Source: Synanceia verrucosa
Lineage: Eukaryota; Chordata; Actinopteri; Perciformes; Synanceiidae
Assembly (NCBI GenBank): GCA_029721515.1
Contig: CM056554.1
Span: 25,235,488-25,299,487, forward strand
Length of the DNA: 64,000 nucleotides
Direction of reading: 5' to 3'
Positions 12,814 through 24,661 of this stretch are shown here, one piece after another. The notes under the pieces were generated by a model. It was given only the letters and a program-made list of their open reading frames with translations. It was not told the DNA's origin and searched no databases. A program made the translations under genes and the position numbers. Each line of letters starts with the position of its first letter. The first letter of the stretch is position 1.

Positions 12814-13163
12814 GGGCGGCACACTGGTATAGTGGTTAGCACTGTCGCCTCACAGCAAGAAGGTACCGAGTTCGAATCCCGAGCCCGGGGCCTTTCTGTG
12901 TGGAGTTTACATGTTCTCCTAATGTCTGCGTGGGTTCTCTCTGGTAATCCGGCTTCCTCCCACCATCCAAAAACATGCATGGGGATTAGGTTAATTGGTT
13001 AATTTAAATTGACCGTAGGTGTGAATGTGAGTGTGAGAGGTTGATGTGTCCTGTGATGAACTGGAGACTTGTCCAGGGTGTACCCTGCCTTTCACCCTAA
13101 GACAGCTGGGATAGGCTCCAGCCCCCCTGACCCTATGAGGATAAGCGATAGATAATGGATGGA
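12814..13163 (+). mobile_element. tRNA-derived SINE, copy A, with 13-bp target duplication
   Basis: The head has a tRNA-like A box (TAGTGGTTAGCAC) and B box (GTTCGAATCCC), the internal promoter parts of RNA polymerase III. A conserved body (TCTGCGTGGGTTCTCTCTGG, AAAACATGCATGGGGATTAG) follows, then CAGCTGGGATAGGCTCCAGC and a (GGAT)n tail. TGGACCGATGCCA is duplicated at 12801-12813 and 13164-13176, proving retroposition. Confidence 0.88.
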
Positions 13164-13845
13164 TGGACCGATGCCAATATGTTAGAAAATGACAAACATC
13201 GGGTCAACAGCAAAGAAATGTGTTTCCCTACACAATGAAATGTTCCTTTACTCTCCACAATGAATAAGCAATAAATCAACATGTAAAAAATAGATAAAAA
13301 GCTAAAAACAAATAAATAAAGGTATCTTAAAGGCAAATTTACACAAATGTTCGGCTCTACACTACAGAAAATATATTTTTGTGGTTTTATTTTATGTGTT
13401 GTTTGATGGAAACATGGACAGGACAATTTCTATTCATACTATTTATTTAACAAGACAAATTGTTGTTCCTTTAATTGTTTTTATGTGTACACAGGGACAA
13501 CCCCTTTTAATTTAAAAGTTGACAGTGTTTGGGGAGTTTTGTGTTTCAGGTGTTGAGCAGCATCTTGTTTCACTTGAGATGTTTTGGCTGAAGGCAGGGA
13601 TTAAAAATGTTTTAATGGATTATCATATTAAACCAGTGAGATGATTAGCTCCCTGAAGCACAGCAGTCCTGTACCTACTCATGAATCAAAGCAGCCTGAT
13701 CATATCCTGCTGCACCACAAACTCTGAACCTGCTTCAGCTGTTGTTTCTGTGGACAGTGTGGATGGATTTAATGGTCCCATATTGTGACACGTTCATGTC
13801 TTTTAAAGCAGGTTTAACCCTTTTTATTTAATTTTGTGATCATTT

Positions 13846-14117
13846 TAGGGGGTTCTCCCCATGTCTGTGTGGGTTCTCTCTGGTACTCCGGCTTCCTCCC
13901 ACCATCCAAAAACATGCATGGGGATTAGGTTAATTGGTTAATTTAAACTGACCGTAGGTGTGAATGTGAGTGTGAGTGGTTGTCTGTCTCTATGTGTCCT
14001 GTGATGAACTGGAATCTTGTCCATGGTGTACCCTGTCTTTCACCCTAAGACAGCTGGGATAGGCTCCAGCCCCCCTGACCCTATGAGAGGTAGAATATGG
14101 ATGGATGGATGGCTGGA
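13846..14117 (+). mobile_element. tRNA-derived SINE, copy B, 5'-truncated
   Basis: This copy lacks the tRNA head and begins inside the conserved body (TCTGTGTGGGTTCTCTCTGG). It ends in (GGAT)n. TGATCATTT flanks it at 13837-13845 and 14118-14126, a likely 9-bp target duplication. Confidence 0.8.
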
Positions 14118-15211
14118 TGATCATTTAGACTGGACAGTTACAGCTTTGGCTTGGATTTTTGCAAAATGTTTTCATATTTTGAAATCCCAATCTTGTATAT
14201 GTCACCAACAATATTAAATTGATTGCACTGTTTGTTTTTTTTATATCACATACTCCATCTGGACACCTTTGTAGCAAAAAATGCCCCCCCCCAAAAAAAA
14301 CAAAACTGATATTAAATCATCACACATCAAGATTTTTTTCATAAATCACAGAATTTCAGACCTGCATAAAGCCATCCAACATTCAATTATTTATTACATA
14401 TAATAATGATAAATATTAGAGAGATGGGACTTCAGTGGTGATTGGAGGCTTTGATACATCAAATATTAGTAACAATGTTCACATTGATGTTTCAGAATTT
14501 CATGCATGGGCCTAGAAAAATGGTCACATATATCTCTTCAAAATATAAAGCTGACATTACAGAATGCAGGGTTTAGGGTTTACACTCCTGATAAAAATTT
14601 TAAGAGCAGTTGAACAATTGCAAGAATTTCCATTTTGCACTGTTGGATCTGAAGAAGGTTCTAAGTAGTGCTTCAAAATGCAAAAATAAGAAATGGGGGT
14701 GAGACTCCAATCAACTCTGACCAATCAACTGACACTCGGCGCAAGATGGGAGAACCAATCAGATTCCTTCATGTCTCATCCTGCTCACATCCCCCTCTGT
14801 GCCATCCGCCTCCCCACTGTTGCTGGAAATATCCGACATACTCCTCTGCAGAAATACAGAGTTCACAGGAGAATCTGTTCTGTAGGGAACAATGGCAGAG
14901 AAAATGCAGACAAAAATATCACTTCCAGCGTTACTTCTGACGGCTCACTCTGCTAAACAGACAAAGAGAAGAAAGGGGGACATCTGAAGGGAATGAAAAG
15001 TGATGCAGAATTTTCTACTTTCGTTCTGTTGGACAGGTTATTATTAATTAATTGTTTAGTGTTGGGAGGAGTTATTATTTTCATGAAATATGTAATGTTT
15101 GCTAACTTAGCTGCTTTTGTAGCAAGTATTAGCCTGATGCTAACATTAGCTTCTCTGTGGGTGTAAGCTGGTCGTCAATGCAGCTTGTATTGAAGAAGTT
15201 ATAGGGAATGA

Positions 15212-15740
15212 CAATATTCATACAATAGTCATACAATATTTGTATCGTTATGCACATCCTATTTCATATATCATGCCTTGTCTTGCGTGTAAGACTAAAT
15301 ATATGACACATTTTTATGTGTATATATTATTATTATTATTATTATTATTATACACTGTTGCTGCTCCCATGAGTACTACACACTGTTGTTATTGTATACT
15401 GTTATACTATTATTATTATCACTAACTGTTAATTATATATTATTATTATTATTACTACTATATACTGTTATACCTTTATTATACACTGTTATTGTCACAG
15501 TAAGATTACCATCATATCATCAGTATTATACCATCACCTTGCCACTGCACTTTATTAACTTATTTGCTTATTCAACTTTTGCTTTTCTATAAGCCCTTGT
15601 CCTACTTTGTATTTGTATTTTTATTCATTTTTATCTCTTTTTTATTGCTATTTTCTCTTCTTAAGTATTTTGTGTTATTGCATTTCTTATTGTATTTGCA
15701 CTACTGTGACAACTTAATTTCCCTTCAGGGATAAATAAAG

Positions 15741-15774
<34 letters not shown>

Positions 15775-15779
15775 GTCTA
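15212..15779 (+). mobile_element. LINE 3' end with (ATCT)n tail
   Basis: An AT-rich body with a TAT-microsatellite (15327-15350) ends in TTCCCTTCAGGGATAAATAA and a (ATCT)n tail (15743-15779), a common tail of fish LINEs. The flanks ATGACA recur on both sides (ending near 15212 and starting near 15779). The related segment at 16160-16200 lacks the insert. No reading frame remains. Confidence 0.55.
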
Positions 15780-16244
15780 TGACATTTTGACCATCTTGCA
15801 CAGCCATAGTCTCCAGTGTCTGCATTATAAAGGTGCTCACAGACTCCAGCAGACTGTGAGTGGAGCTGATCTGGATGTCCGTTTAGCTCAAAGCTTCCAT
15901 AGCATAGCATAGCATAGCTCTGCCACGTTTCCTGTGAATTTTCTGTGAATCAGAAGACCGATGTCACATTTAAAGCAGGTCAATGTGAAAAATACATGCC
16001 GAGCAGTGTTTTGTGTGACAATAGTGCAGAGTGGAGGTCAGAAAATTTGAGCTTTGTGCACTCTGTGTCTGTTTCACCGAGTATGTTTGGGCCTTTAGTC
16101 CAGTGCTAACTTATCATGCTAGCTTATCTGTGCTTGTAAACTGGTCGTCAGTGCCGCTTGGATATAGGATATAACATTTTGACCATATTGCACATCCATA
16201 GTCTTCAGTGTCTGCTTTATAAAGGTGACATTATGATGTTGATA

Positions 16245-17486
16245 CACTATATTGCCAAAAGTATTCGCTCACCTGCCTTGGCTCGCATATGAACTTAAAT
16301 GACATCCCATTCCTAATCTATAGGGTTCGATATGACGTCGGTCCACCCTTTGCAGCTATAACAGCTTCAACTCTTCTGGGAAGGCTGTCCACAAGGTTTA
16401 GGAGTGTTTTTATGGGAATGTTTGACCATTCTTCCAGAAGCGTATTTGTGAGGTCACACATTGATGTTGGACGAGAATGTCTGGCTCTCAGTCTCCGCTC
16501 TAATTCATCCCAAAGGTGTTCTATCAGGTTGAGGTCAGGACTCTGTGCAGGCCAGTCAAGTTCATCCACACCAGAATCTGTCATCCCTGTTTTTATGGAC
16601 CTTGCTTTGTGCACTGGTGCACAGTCATGTTGGAAGAGGAAGGGACCAGCTCCAAACTGTTCCCACAAAGTTGGGAGCATGGAATTGTCCAAAATGTCTT
16701 GGTATGCTGAAGCATTCAGAGTTCCTTTCACTGGAACTAAGGGGCCAAGCCCAGCTCCTAAAAAACAACCCCACACCATAATCCCCCCCTCCATCAAACT
16801 TTACACTTGGCACAATGCAGTCAGACAAGTATCGTTCTCCTGGCAACCGTCAAACCCAGACTCGTCCATCAGATTGCCAGATGGAGAAGCATGATTCGTC
16901 ACTCCAGAGAACACGTCTCCACTGCTCTAGAGTCGGTGTGCTTTACACCACTGCATCCGATGCTTTGCATTGCACTTGGTGATGTATGGCTTGGATGCAG
17001 CTGCTCGGTCATGGAAACCCATTCGATGAAGCTCTCTGTGCACTGTTCTTGAGCTAATCTGAAGGCCACATGAAGTTTGGAGGTCTGTAGTGATTGACTC
17101 TGCAGAAAGTTGGCGTCCTCTTCACACTATGTGCCTCAGCATCCACTGACCCTGCTCCATCAGTTTACGTGGTCTACCACTTTGTGACTGAGTTGCTGTC
17201 GTTCCCAAACACTTCCACCTTCTTATAATACAGCTGACAGTTGACTGTGGAATATTTAGGAGCGAGGAAATTTCACGACTGGATTTGTTGCACAGGTGGC
17301 ATCCTATCACAGTTCAACGCTGGAATTCACTGAGTTCCTGAGAGCGACCCGTTCTTTCACAAATGTTTGTAAAAGCAGTCTGCATGTCTAGGTGCTTGAT
17401 TTTATACACCTGTGGCCATGGAAGTGATTGGAACACCTGATTCTGATTATCTGGATGCATGAGCAAATACTTTTGGCAATATAGTG
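16245..17486 (-). mobile_element. Tc1-like transposon with TA-flanked ends (nested copy)
   Basis: The left end CACTATATTGCCAAAAGTAT is mirrored on the right by ATACTTTTGGCAATATAGTG. TA lies outside both ends (16243-16244 and 17487-17488). At 1242 bp it is the normal size for a Tc1 element. Its transposase lies on the minus strand and is broken. A truncated relative is at 39241-39631. Confidence 0.85.
16318..17385 (-). pseudogene. Tc1 transposase pseudogene (inner element)
   Basis: The N-terminal part has a helix-turn-helix pattern (SREISSLLNIPQSTVSCII) and GRPRK, the linker typical of Tc1. The first catalytic Asp is seen as WSDES near 16890, the second in FLFQHDCAPVHKA, and the Glu in PDLNLIEHLWDELE. 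All three catalytic positions are retained, but the frame is broken by several stops and shifts, including a stop soon after the first Asp, so it cannot make a full transposase. It would have cut and pasted its own element at TA sites. Confidence 0.85.
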
Positions 17487-17832
17487 TATATTGTCTTTGA
17501 ATGGGATGTTTTTCAACTGTGGTGATGCAGCATAATTGCTCTCCTCTCCCTGAATCCTCCCTGAAAGTTTGAGGGGGTGTGGCTTTGGATGGAGCACTGA
17601 TGGGAGGAGGAGAGTGTGGCACTTCGAGGAGGCTGAGAGGAGGTACCGCTTTCAAATCCTGCTAGCTTTCTTGCTAGCTCTCTAAGATGCTGGACTATAC
17701 CATTAAACTGAAATAGGCTGTTCATCAGCTGATCAAAAGTTTAAGACCACAGCCTTTAAAAGCCTAAATATTCGCAAACATGTGGCTTCAGTGTCATTTT
17801 CAGTCTGGTATCCACACTGTCATGACCTACTG

Positions 17833-19270
17833 ATGGCAAAGGCAAAAAAACTTTCTGTCTTTGAATGCAGTTGAATTGTTGAGCTGCATCAGCAAGGCCT
17901 CTCACAGTAAGACAGTAATTTTCAACTTCTTAAAAGATCCTGAGGGTTATGGAACAAAAAGTCAAGTGGTAGACCCAAAAAAAATTTCACCGGCCCTGAG
18001 CCGCAGGATCCAATTGGATGTCCATCAAGATACGGGAGGATCCTCGGCCCAAATTAAGCTTGTCACTGGTGCCAACTGCAGGCCATCCAGACGGCATCTG
18101 AGAGAAGGGTTTTTAAGAACAAAAAACATCATCAAAGGCCTCGTCTCCTTCAATGGCACAAAATCGCCCATTTGGAGTTTGCACAAAAGCACCAAACAAA
18201 GACGACTACTGTCAACCAAACACCCTTTATAATAATTTATTTTGCCAGGCTCACTGCCTGGTTAGCACCCCAGGAAAAAATAAGAACATCACAAAAATAA
18301 AGTGGTTCAGTAGTCCCCTCTTGAATGAAAAGAAACCGTCACAGTGGGACATTGAAAGATGGAAGAAAATTCTATTCTCTGATGAGGGAAAAAATGGAAC
18401 CTCGACGGTCCTGATGGATTCCAATGTTACTGGCATGACAAGGAGATCCCACCTGAGATGTTTTCTACACGACACAGCAGAGGGGGCGCCATCATGATCT
18501 GTGGGGTTTTTTCCTTCAATGGAACAATGGAGTTTTTCAACAGGATAACGCTGCAGTTCACAATGCGTGATACTTTGATAAAAACGTTGTTTTGGACTAT
18601 CAAAATGTTTAGTTTGGTTTCTTCTCAGTCCAGTTTACCCAATTAGAACAATATTATATAATTAATTTAATATTATTACAAGACAAAGCTCATATCCACG
18701 ACTGTAAATTCACTAATCAAATAACTTGTACTAACCGTTTCAAAAAGGAAATCAAACAATATATCAACATAATTAGTCAATCCGAAAATAAGAAATCCAT
18801 TGAGACTCTAGTATTATTTTCTCTGTTTTGATGTTTCTGAAATGACTTTGAGATGACCTGAAATGCACTGTTTTTTGTCTTTTGTCTCCTGCAGTGTGTA
18901 ACCCCAATTTGCTGACATCATCCTATTTTCATCTGTACTCACCCTATAAGGAATAAAAAAACAAAATAATAAAAAAAAAAAATCGGACCCCCCCCCAAAA
19001 AAAAAAAAAAAAAATTCACAATGCCCAAGAAATAACATCACTCTTTTGAACCATCCTGCGTCTTCCCCTGATCTAAATCCAATTGAGAACCTTTGGGGTT
19101 GGATGGCAAGGGAACTTTACAAAAATGGACACCTATTCCAGACAGTGGATGTCCTCCATAAAGCCATCTTCACCACTTGGAGCAACATTCCCACTCGCCT
19201 CCTGGAAACACTAACATCAAGCATGTCCAAACAAATTTTTATTTCTATTTTTTTTTTTAGCTTTTTTTGA
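17833..19270 (+). pseudogene. Tc1 transposase pseudogene (outer element)
   Basis: It starts MAKAKKLSVFEC, as Tc1 transposases do, then hits a stop and a frame change. Recognisable parts are VELHQQGLSHSK (shifted frame), the first catalytic Asp in KKILFSDEGK (about 18380), the second in QQDNAAVHNA at 18536-18566, and the Glu in SPDLNPIENLWGWMARELY after 19060. A 448-bp insertion at 18567-19014 splits the gene right after the second Asp. Several other stops are present. The C-terminus runs IFTTWSNIPTRLLETL and ends near 19270. Confidence 0.85.
18567..19014 (+). mobile_element. Poly(A) retro-insertion with 10-bp target duplication
   Basis: TTCACAATGC stands at 18557-18566 and again at 19015-19024, exactly bounding a 448-bp segment that ends in AATAAA-rich sequence, a run of Cs, and a long A tract. 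This is the mark of LINE-driven retroposition. The body shows no protein I recognise and no tRNA boxes, so it could be a 5'-truncated LINE tail or a retrocopy of an unidentified RNA. The C run inside the A tail is odd. Confidence 0.75.
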
Positions 19271-19679
19271 GATGTGGTCTTAAACTTTTGAATGAACAGC
19301 CTATTTCAGTTTAATGGTTGTTTGAAATAAATTGCTTCCTCAATTTTTTTGTCTCACTCTCTTCTTTTTGCATTTTGAAGCACTACTTAGAAACTTCTTA
19401 AGATCCAACAGTGCAAAATGTAAATTCTTGAAATTCTTCAACTGGTCTTAAAAATTTTTGATCAGGATTGTACTGTAATGGCAGAAGGATTAAAAAATGT
19501 GGTTATAGTGGAAGACATTGAGGCATCAAACGCAACAACAAAACTAATGCAATCAAATAATGTTTTTGTTGCTTATCTTTGACATATACTCTAATCACCG
19601 TATGTAAAAATAGATTTTTTGTGTATTTTTTCTTAAATGGTTAATTTGATTTGGTAGTTTAAGCAAGTGCGTTTCGGTA

Positions 19680-19706
19680 ATATATATATATATATATATA
19701 TATATA
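19680..19706. repeat. (TA)n microsatellite
   Basis: About 13 uninterrupted TA units. Confidence 0.95.
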
Positions 19707-20240
19707 ACGGAAAACAGAATTAAAACATGAGTTTGGCTACAATGGTGTCCAGATGGTGGTAAATTTAAGGAGGGCACAAGGTGTAAGGGCTGTATTAATA
19801 CTGTGAAAGTGGTGAAAAGCTCAGTTCTGTTACAATGACCTTGACACAAGACACAGGACTCAAAGATGGACTCAGACACGGTGCAAAAGGGATTGAGGCA
19901 TGAGTGGTAATAAAATGATACAAAAGATTAAAAAATAATAGATTGACAGCCCCAAATACAAAAATAAACTAAAACTGATGACAAAACAGAAATACACACA
20001 CCCTGTAAGTGTGTCCCAGTTTATTTCAGGTTGTCGTGGATGTGAGTGACATGACCTCACATGGAGGAAACACTGACCCGATATGTTGCCTAGCAACATG
20101 GTTCTGTTGCAGTTCCATTGAAATAAATTACCATAGCTCACGATTGATTGAAGAACACAAACCATTATAAGATTTTTACTCATATAATTTGGCAATACAT
20201 TCAGTTGTACAGAAGTTTGTTGAAGGTTTATTCTGTGGAA

Positions 20241-20560
20241 AAGATTATTTTAATTGTGATTAATCATATTTTTTATTATACATTTAGAATTCAATCATGG
20301 ATCATTTCCATGGTCTGTGCTTCCGTAGTCTGATTAGCTGCACGAGCATTAGCTTAGCTCATAGCTGCTAGCTCAAACTAAATGTACTTCCATGATATGT
20401 GAATTCTGCCATCAGGGAGTTTTTCAAACAAAAAACCAACCATTCAAAAGTGTACGGCTGTTATTACAGCAGGAAGCAGGAAGCTACTGGTAAGGGTATG
20501 TGGAAGAGATAAAAGCATGGGATTAAAAAAGTGTGCTAAAACTGACAGCCCTAATATTGG
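20241..20560 (+). repeat. hAT-like dispersed repeat, copy 3
   Basis: It begins with GTGATTAATCAT and carries GCATTAGCTTAGCTC, GCTGCTAGCTCAAACT and AGCAGGAAGCAGGAAGCTA, ending near CTGACAGCCCTAAT. The same order is found at 25598 and 57125. Confidence 0.55.
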
Positions 20561-21794
20561 AATTATGATTTATAAGACTGCAGTCTAAAGTGGCCTCATG
20601 TTGTCTGCCTTTTTCTAGCTGTATTGACCCTAGCGCCTGTCTCTTTAAGGCAGTGGTCTCCTCCTACAGGTCAGTTTGCTCATCAGCGTCATTGAGGTTG
20701 TAGAACCAGAGCAACTCCTTTGGGGTCTTTATGCCCACTAGCTAATCATTCAAAATATGCATTTTGCATAATATATAATATAATATATTTTTGAACACAC
20801 TCAACTTTCCAGGTTTAAACTCCCCAGAATGCCAGGTCAAACTTGGATGATTTGTACTGAGAAAGGCCTCATGTTTCATGTTGTAACTCTCCGTCAGACT
20901 GTGGGTAATGTTTATGCTGTACATTTCAGAAGATAAAAGCTTAAAAAAAAACACAATGCATTTTGAAATAACAAAGCATGGCTTTAATATGTAAATACGC
21001 TGTGCATGGCAGAGCCTGCTTCCAGTCAGCTCTTTGAAGTGCAGTAGTGCTCTGATCCTTTTATCACACACAGTTTAGACCCAGATAGGCTAAACACATG
21101 CCTGCCATTCAAACTGTGGGTCTGCACAAGCAGCGTGTTGTTAATGAGCCTGTTTCTAGGCAACAGCTTCATCATCAGCACAACTTAATGGGGCCCCTGG
21201 GTGTCCTTTTCCATCATCAGTTGTGGGACAAATCAGAGACTGTTCACAAATTAATCTGTGAAGTAGAAGAGTTAGAAATTGCTCGTTTGAAGACAATTAA
21301 GCACCTGCTGCTGGTATATGTGTGTCTGTGTGCGGGTGTACACACCAAGCTTCCAGCTATTTGAGTTACACTGCCTGCTAAAAGTGTCCTGAAAAAGGTT
21401 GTGACTGCTCTAAACGTGCTGCTGCATATGAGGACCATAAACAATCTGGAAAATGGAAAACAATCAAAGACTAGTAAACATCTTTCACCTGACTTTGACA
21501 TGAGCATATCCAAAAGGACAGGTTATTGTTTTGAGTTTTTCCAGAAGCTGCACAAACATGACTTTACAGGCTTTACTGTTTTTACAGGCAGTACTGTGAG
21601 AGTCAAAACTGAGACTGGGCAGGTATTTTTACACAAATACTGCACATTTATTGAGCCCAGAATGTATTTCAAAATCTGCCTTTGCTCGCTCAGGACTGTG
21701 GCGCAAATATAGTAATATATATACCCGTAAAGGCATTGTCCCAAAGAATATGCAATGCAGTAAGAAAGAAAAGGCTGAATATTTTCATTATTAA

Positions 21795-22293
21795 CTCATT
21801 GAGTGACAGTCTTTTTTTTTTTTTCTTTTAAAAAGTGCCTCGTGCCAGCGTTTTGGCCATTTTGAGTCATCTTTTGTGATGTACAGAATATTTTGTACTA
21901 TACTGTATTTGAAAACACTGAATAGCTCAAATGAAAGAAGAGACTCTATTTCATCGTAAAAAAAAATGTTTGTTTTTACCTTGTTCCATTCTTGTTTTAT
22001 CAGAGGTAGAGTAGAGGACACTTTCACCAAAATCACCACTTTTTGTCCAGATTCTGTTTGTTTTGCTCTCTAATCTCAATCGTCTCCACTTCCTGCTTTG
22101 AGCTCTGTGGCGTATACTGTCACTTTGTGACCCGACTACAAATCCCAGAAGCCCCACTATTACTCACAAGCTGTGTGAGAGCGCCCTCTTGTGCGTGCTG
22201 CCGAAAAAAGAAAGCCGCATATTTATGTCTATGGCACTCAAGTGTTGTATTCTTAAAGATGCACATATACTCTACATCTTGGCACTCAAAGAG
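21795..22293 (+). mobile_element. piggyBac-like MITE, copy B
   Basis: The left end is TTAA then CTCATTGAGTGACAG (TTAA 21791-21794). The right end is GGCACTCAAAGAGTTT, in which the expected TTAA has changed. Internal words TCCACTTCCTGCTTTGA and ACAAATCCCAGAAGCCCCA are shared with the other copies. Confidence 0.7.
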
Positions 22294-22895
22294 TTTGTGC
22301 CAAAAATGATGGAAATAAAAGCAGCTTGAAATATCAAACTTGACTTCCCAATTCAATCCCATGCATGTTTTTGTACCTCATCATGTCATTCTGCCTTTTT
22401 ATTTTTTTTTTAAACAGATTAATCAGAGTAGGTATTAAGAGTCTCTTAGATCAATTCTCACAACTTAAACAATAATTTGCCACCCACAACAAGGAGTGTG
22501 CAGTATGTTTACACACCCTTCCGACTCACTACAGAATAGCTGGCAAGTGGAATATTTTCTGGACAGGTAGATTTCAAATTAATTTACATTTCATGGCAAG
22601 TGCCTAAAAAAGGTAAATGTGAAACGCTGTGGTTAGGTTTAGGCAAATGCTACTTTGTGAGGATTAATTTAGGGACAGGCATAATGTTATGTCGTGATAC
22701 TTTTGGTTTGAGAAGGTCTTGTGTTCCTTTGACACAACCAACCACCTGTCCTTAGCACACTGCAGCTGCTTAGAGCATCTAATAATGACGGGGAAGGGTT
22801 TACATGGCACCTGTTGTAAAACCAGTGTGTCTTATACGTCAGTATTTTATTTATACCCTTGGACCAGACTGGCTTGCAGCAAACAACTCTAACTA

Positions 22896-23785
22896 CCGTC
22901 ATGGTCAAAAGTTTACATCCACTTGTAAAGAACAATATCATGGCTCTCTTAAGTTTCCAGTTATTTTTACAATTCTGATTTTTCTCTGATAGAGTGACTG
23001 GAACAGATACTTCTTTGTCACAAAAAACATTCAAGGAGTTTGGTTTCTTTATGACATTATTAAGGGTCAACTGAAAATGTGACCAAATCTGTTCTGGGTC
23101 AAAAATATACATACAGTATTGCTAATATTTGGTTACATGTCCTTTGGCCATTTTCACTTCAAATAGGTGCTTTTGGTAGACATCCACAAGCTTCTGGTTG
23201 AATCTTTGACCACTCCTCTGGACAGAATTGGTGCAGTTCAGTTAATTTTTTTGGCTTTCTGTCATGGATTTGTTTCTTCAGCATTGTCCACATGTTCTCA
23301 ATGGGGTTTAAGTCAGGACTTTGGGAAGGTCATTCTAAAACCTTAATTCTAGCCTGATTTATCCATTCCATTACCACTTTTGATGTGTGTTAGAGGTCAT
23401 TGTCCTGTTGGACCATCCAAATGCGCCCAAGACCCAACCTTCGGGCTGATGATTTTAGGTAATCTTGAAGAATTTGAAGGTTATTCTCCTTCTTCATTAT
23501 CCCATTTACCCTCTGTAAAGCATCAGTTCCATTGGCAGTAATGGTTCCATTGGTTCCATTCCATTGGTATATATATACACATATATACACATACAAGCCT
23601 TAAGGTGCTGATTTTGGATCAAGGGCTTCCTTCTTGTACGGCAGCCTCTCAGTCCATGGCGATGCAAAACAAACTTGACTGTGGACACTGACACCTGTGT
23701 TTCAACAGCATCTAATTCTTGGCAGATCTGCTTTTTGTTGTTCTCGGTTGACTCTTCACCCTCCTGACCAATTTTCTCTCAGTTG
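22896..23785 (-). mobile_element. Truncated Tc1-like transposon
   Basis: The left end resembles a Tc1 end (TA, then CCGTCATGGTCAAAAGTTTA) with an inner repeat GGTCAAAAATATACATACAG. A minus-strand transposase remnant follows: the region gives back Tc1 words in reverse, such as the helix-turn-helix part reading GLRGCRTRRKPLIQNQHLKA. The middle is replaced by CCATTGG and TATACACA short repeats (23520-23600). The right terminal repeat is missing; a LINE-like tail follows. Confidence 0.75.
23150..23770 (-). pseudogene. Tc1 transposase fragment
   Basis: On the minus strand the linker and central part of a Tc1 transposase are recognisable, ahead of an internal deletion. The C-terminal DDE part near 23200-23350 reads in broken frames. 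The gene is decayed and cannot act. Precise frame breaks were not mapped. Confidence 0.65.
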
Positions 23786-24006
23786 GATTTGTGTGTGTGT
23801 GCGTGTGTTTTCAGACTGTGTTTCATTAATGCTTGTGGCCGTCATCAAATATCATCAACTACCTGAAAATGTATCTTTTCAGAATTTTGACAGTTTTGAT
23901 TATCTCTCCTCATGTGTGCTCTGCTGTTGTTATTTCTGTATTTTTTGACAGATGCTGGTTATTGAATTTCCCTCGGGATTAATAATCTATCTATCTATCT
24001 ATCTAT
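23786..24006 (+). mobile_element. LINE-like tail with (CTAT)n
   Basis: It ends in GAATTTCCCTCGGGATTAAT followed by a (CTAT)n tract at 23988-24006, the same kind of 3' end as at 15730 and 60395. Only a short tail is present. Confidence 0.5.
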
Positions 24007-24661
24007 GTAAAAATGCTCTTTACTTTATAGTGCTAATATTCACTGTGCAATGCTGTGTGTAGGATCAAATTGAAATTATAAATACCGGGAATAAAAATGG
24101 TAGGCTCCAGCCACTGTAAATTAAAACAATAATATGGATTACACTCAATACGCCGATGGTGTAGATGTTTTTGTAAAACATCTGCTTTACCCACAATCTG
24201 TGTGCATGGTTAAGCTCAATAATAAGCCTCTTATATTTCCATATATGATGTGCTGTCTCCCCATATGCATCACAGTAAAAATAGCTCATGCACACAGAAT
24301 CAGTGTGTCGCCTGAGATTTGCAGCGCTGTTGCAGCGTTCTACTGTGGCTTGGTATGTTCCTTACATTGATGTGGTCTGTGTCAGCAGTGCTGTCTTCAA
24401 CTACGCTTGTCGACAGAATGGATGTGGAAGCTTTGTAGGCCTGTTTAGTTGTGCCATCAAAAGGAAAAATGTCTTCACTTTAAAAATGAAGTTGAAAGAA
24501 TGAAAAAAGTATTTTTTTTATCATCAGATAATAAAAAAAACAGTTCGCTGTCATTATTGTCATTTGCTCGAGTTCGCATTAATTGCACTTTAATTTTATT
24601 GGGGATGCACATATGCAAGGTGTGCGGCTCATACGGCATGCACAGAGAATAGAATAGGGCT

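Larger units (their letters stand above)
14709..17695. repeat. About 3 kb of foreign repeats inside the outer Tc1 left end
   Basis: This segment separates the two parts of the outer left inverted repeat. It includes two related segments with GCTTGTAAGCTGGTCGTC-type words (15131-15210 and 16105-16243), a LINE tail (15212-15779), and a complete-ended second Tc1 (16245-17486). The edges around 14709 and 17695 show no obvious target duplication, so how many insertions built it is unknown. Confidence 0.6.
14583..19470 (+). mobile_element. Composite: outer Tc1-like element with nested insertions
   Basis: The two ends are inverted copies of one Tc1-type terminal repeat: left CACTCCTGATAAAAATTTTA and, right, its complement ending GATCAGGATTG, each with TA outside (14581-14582 and 19471-19472). 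Each inverted repeat is about 200 bp with outer and inner direct-repeat motifs (TCAAAAGTTTAAGACCACA is the inner one), the IR/DR type. The left repeat is split: 14583-14708 carries the outer part and 17696-17760 the inner part, with about 3 kb of unrelated repeats between. The transposase on the + strand is broken and carries a further insertion (18567-19014). Without the insertions the element would be about 1.5 kb. Confidence 0.8.

Noticed and set aside
12826..12900. tRNA genes at SINE heads
   Set aside because: The pol III boxes belong to the SINE family; each is followed by the same body and tail and is not a functional tRNA.
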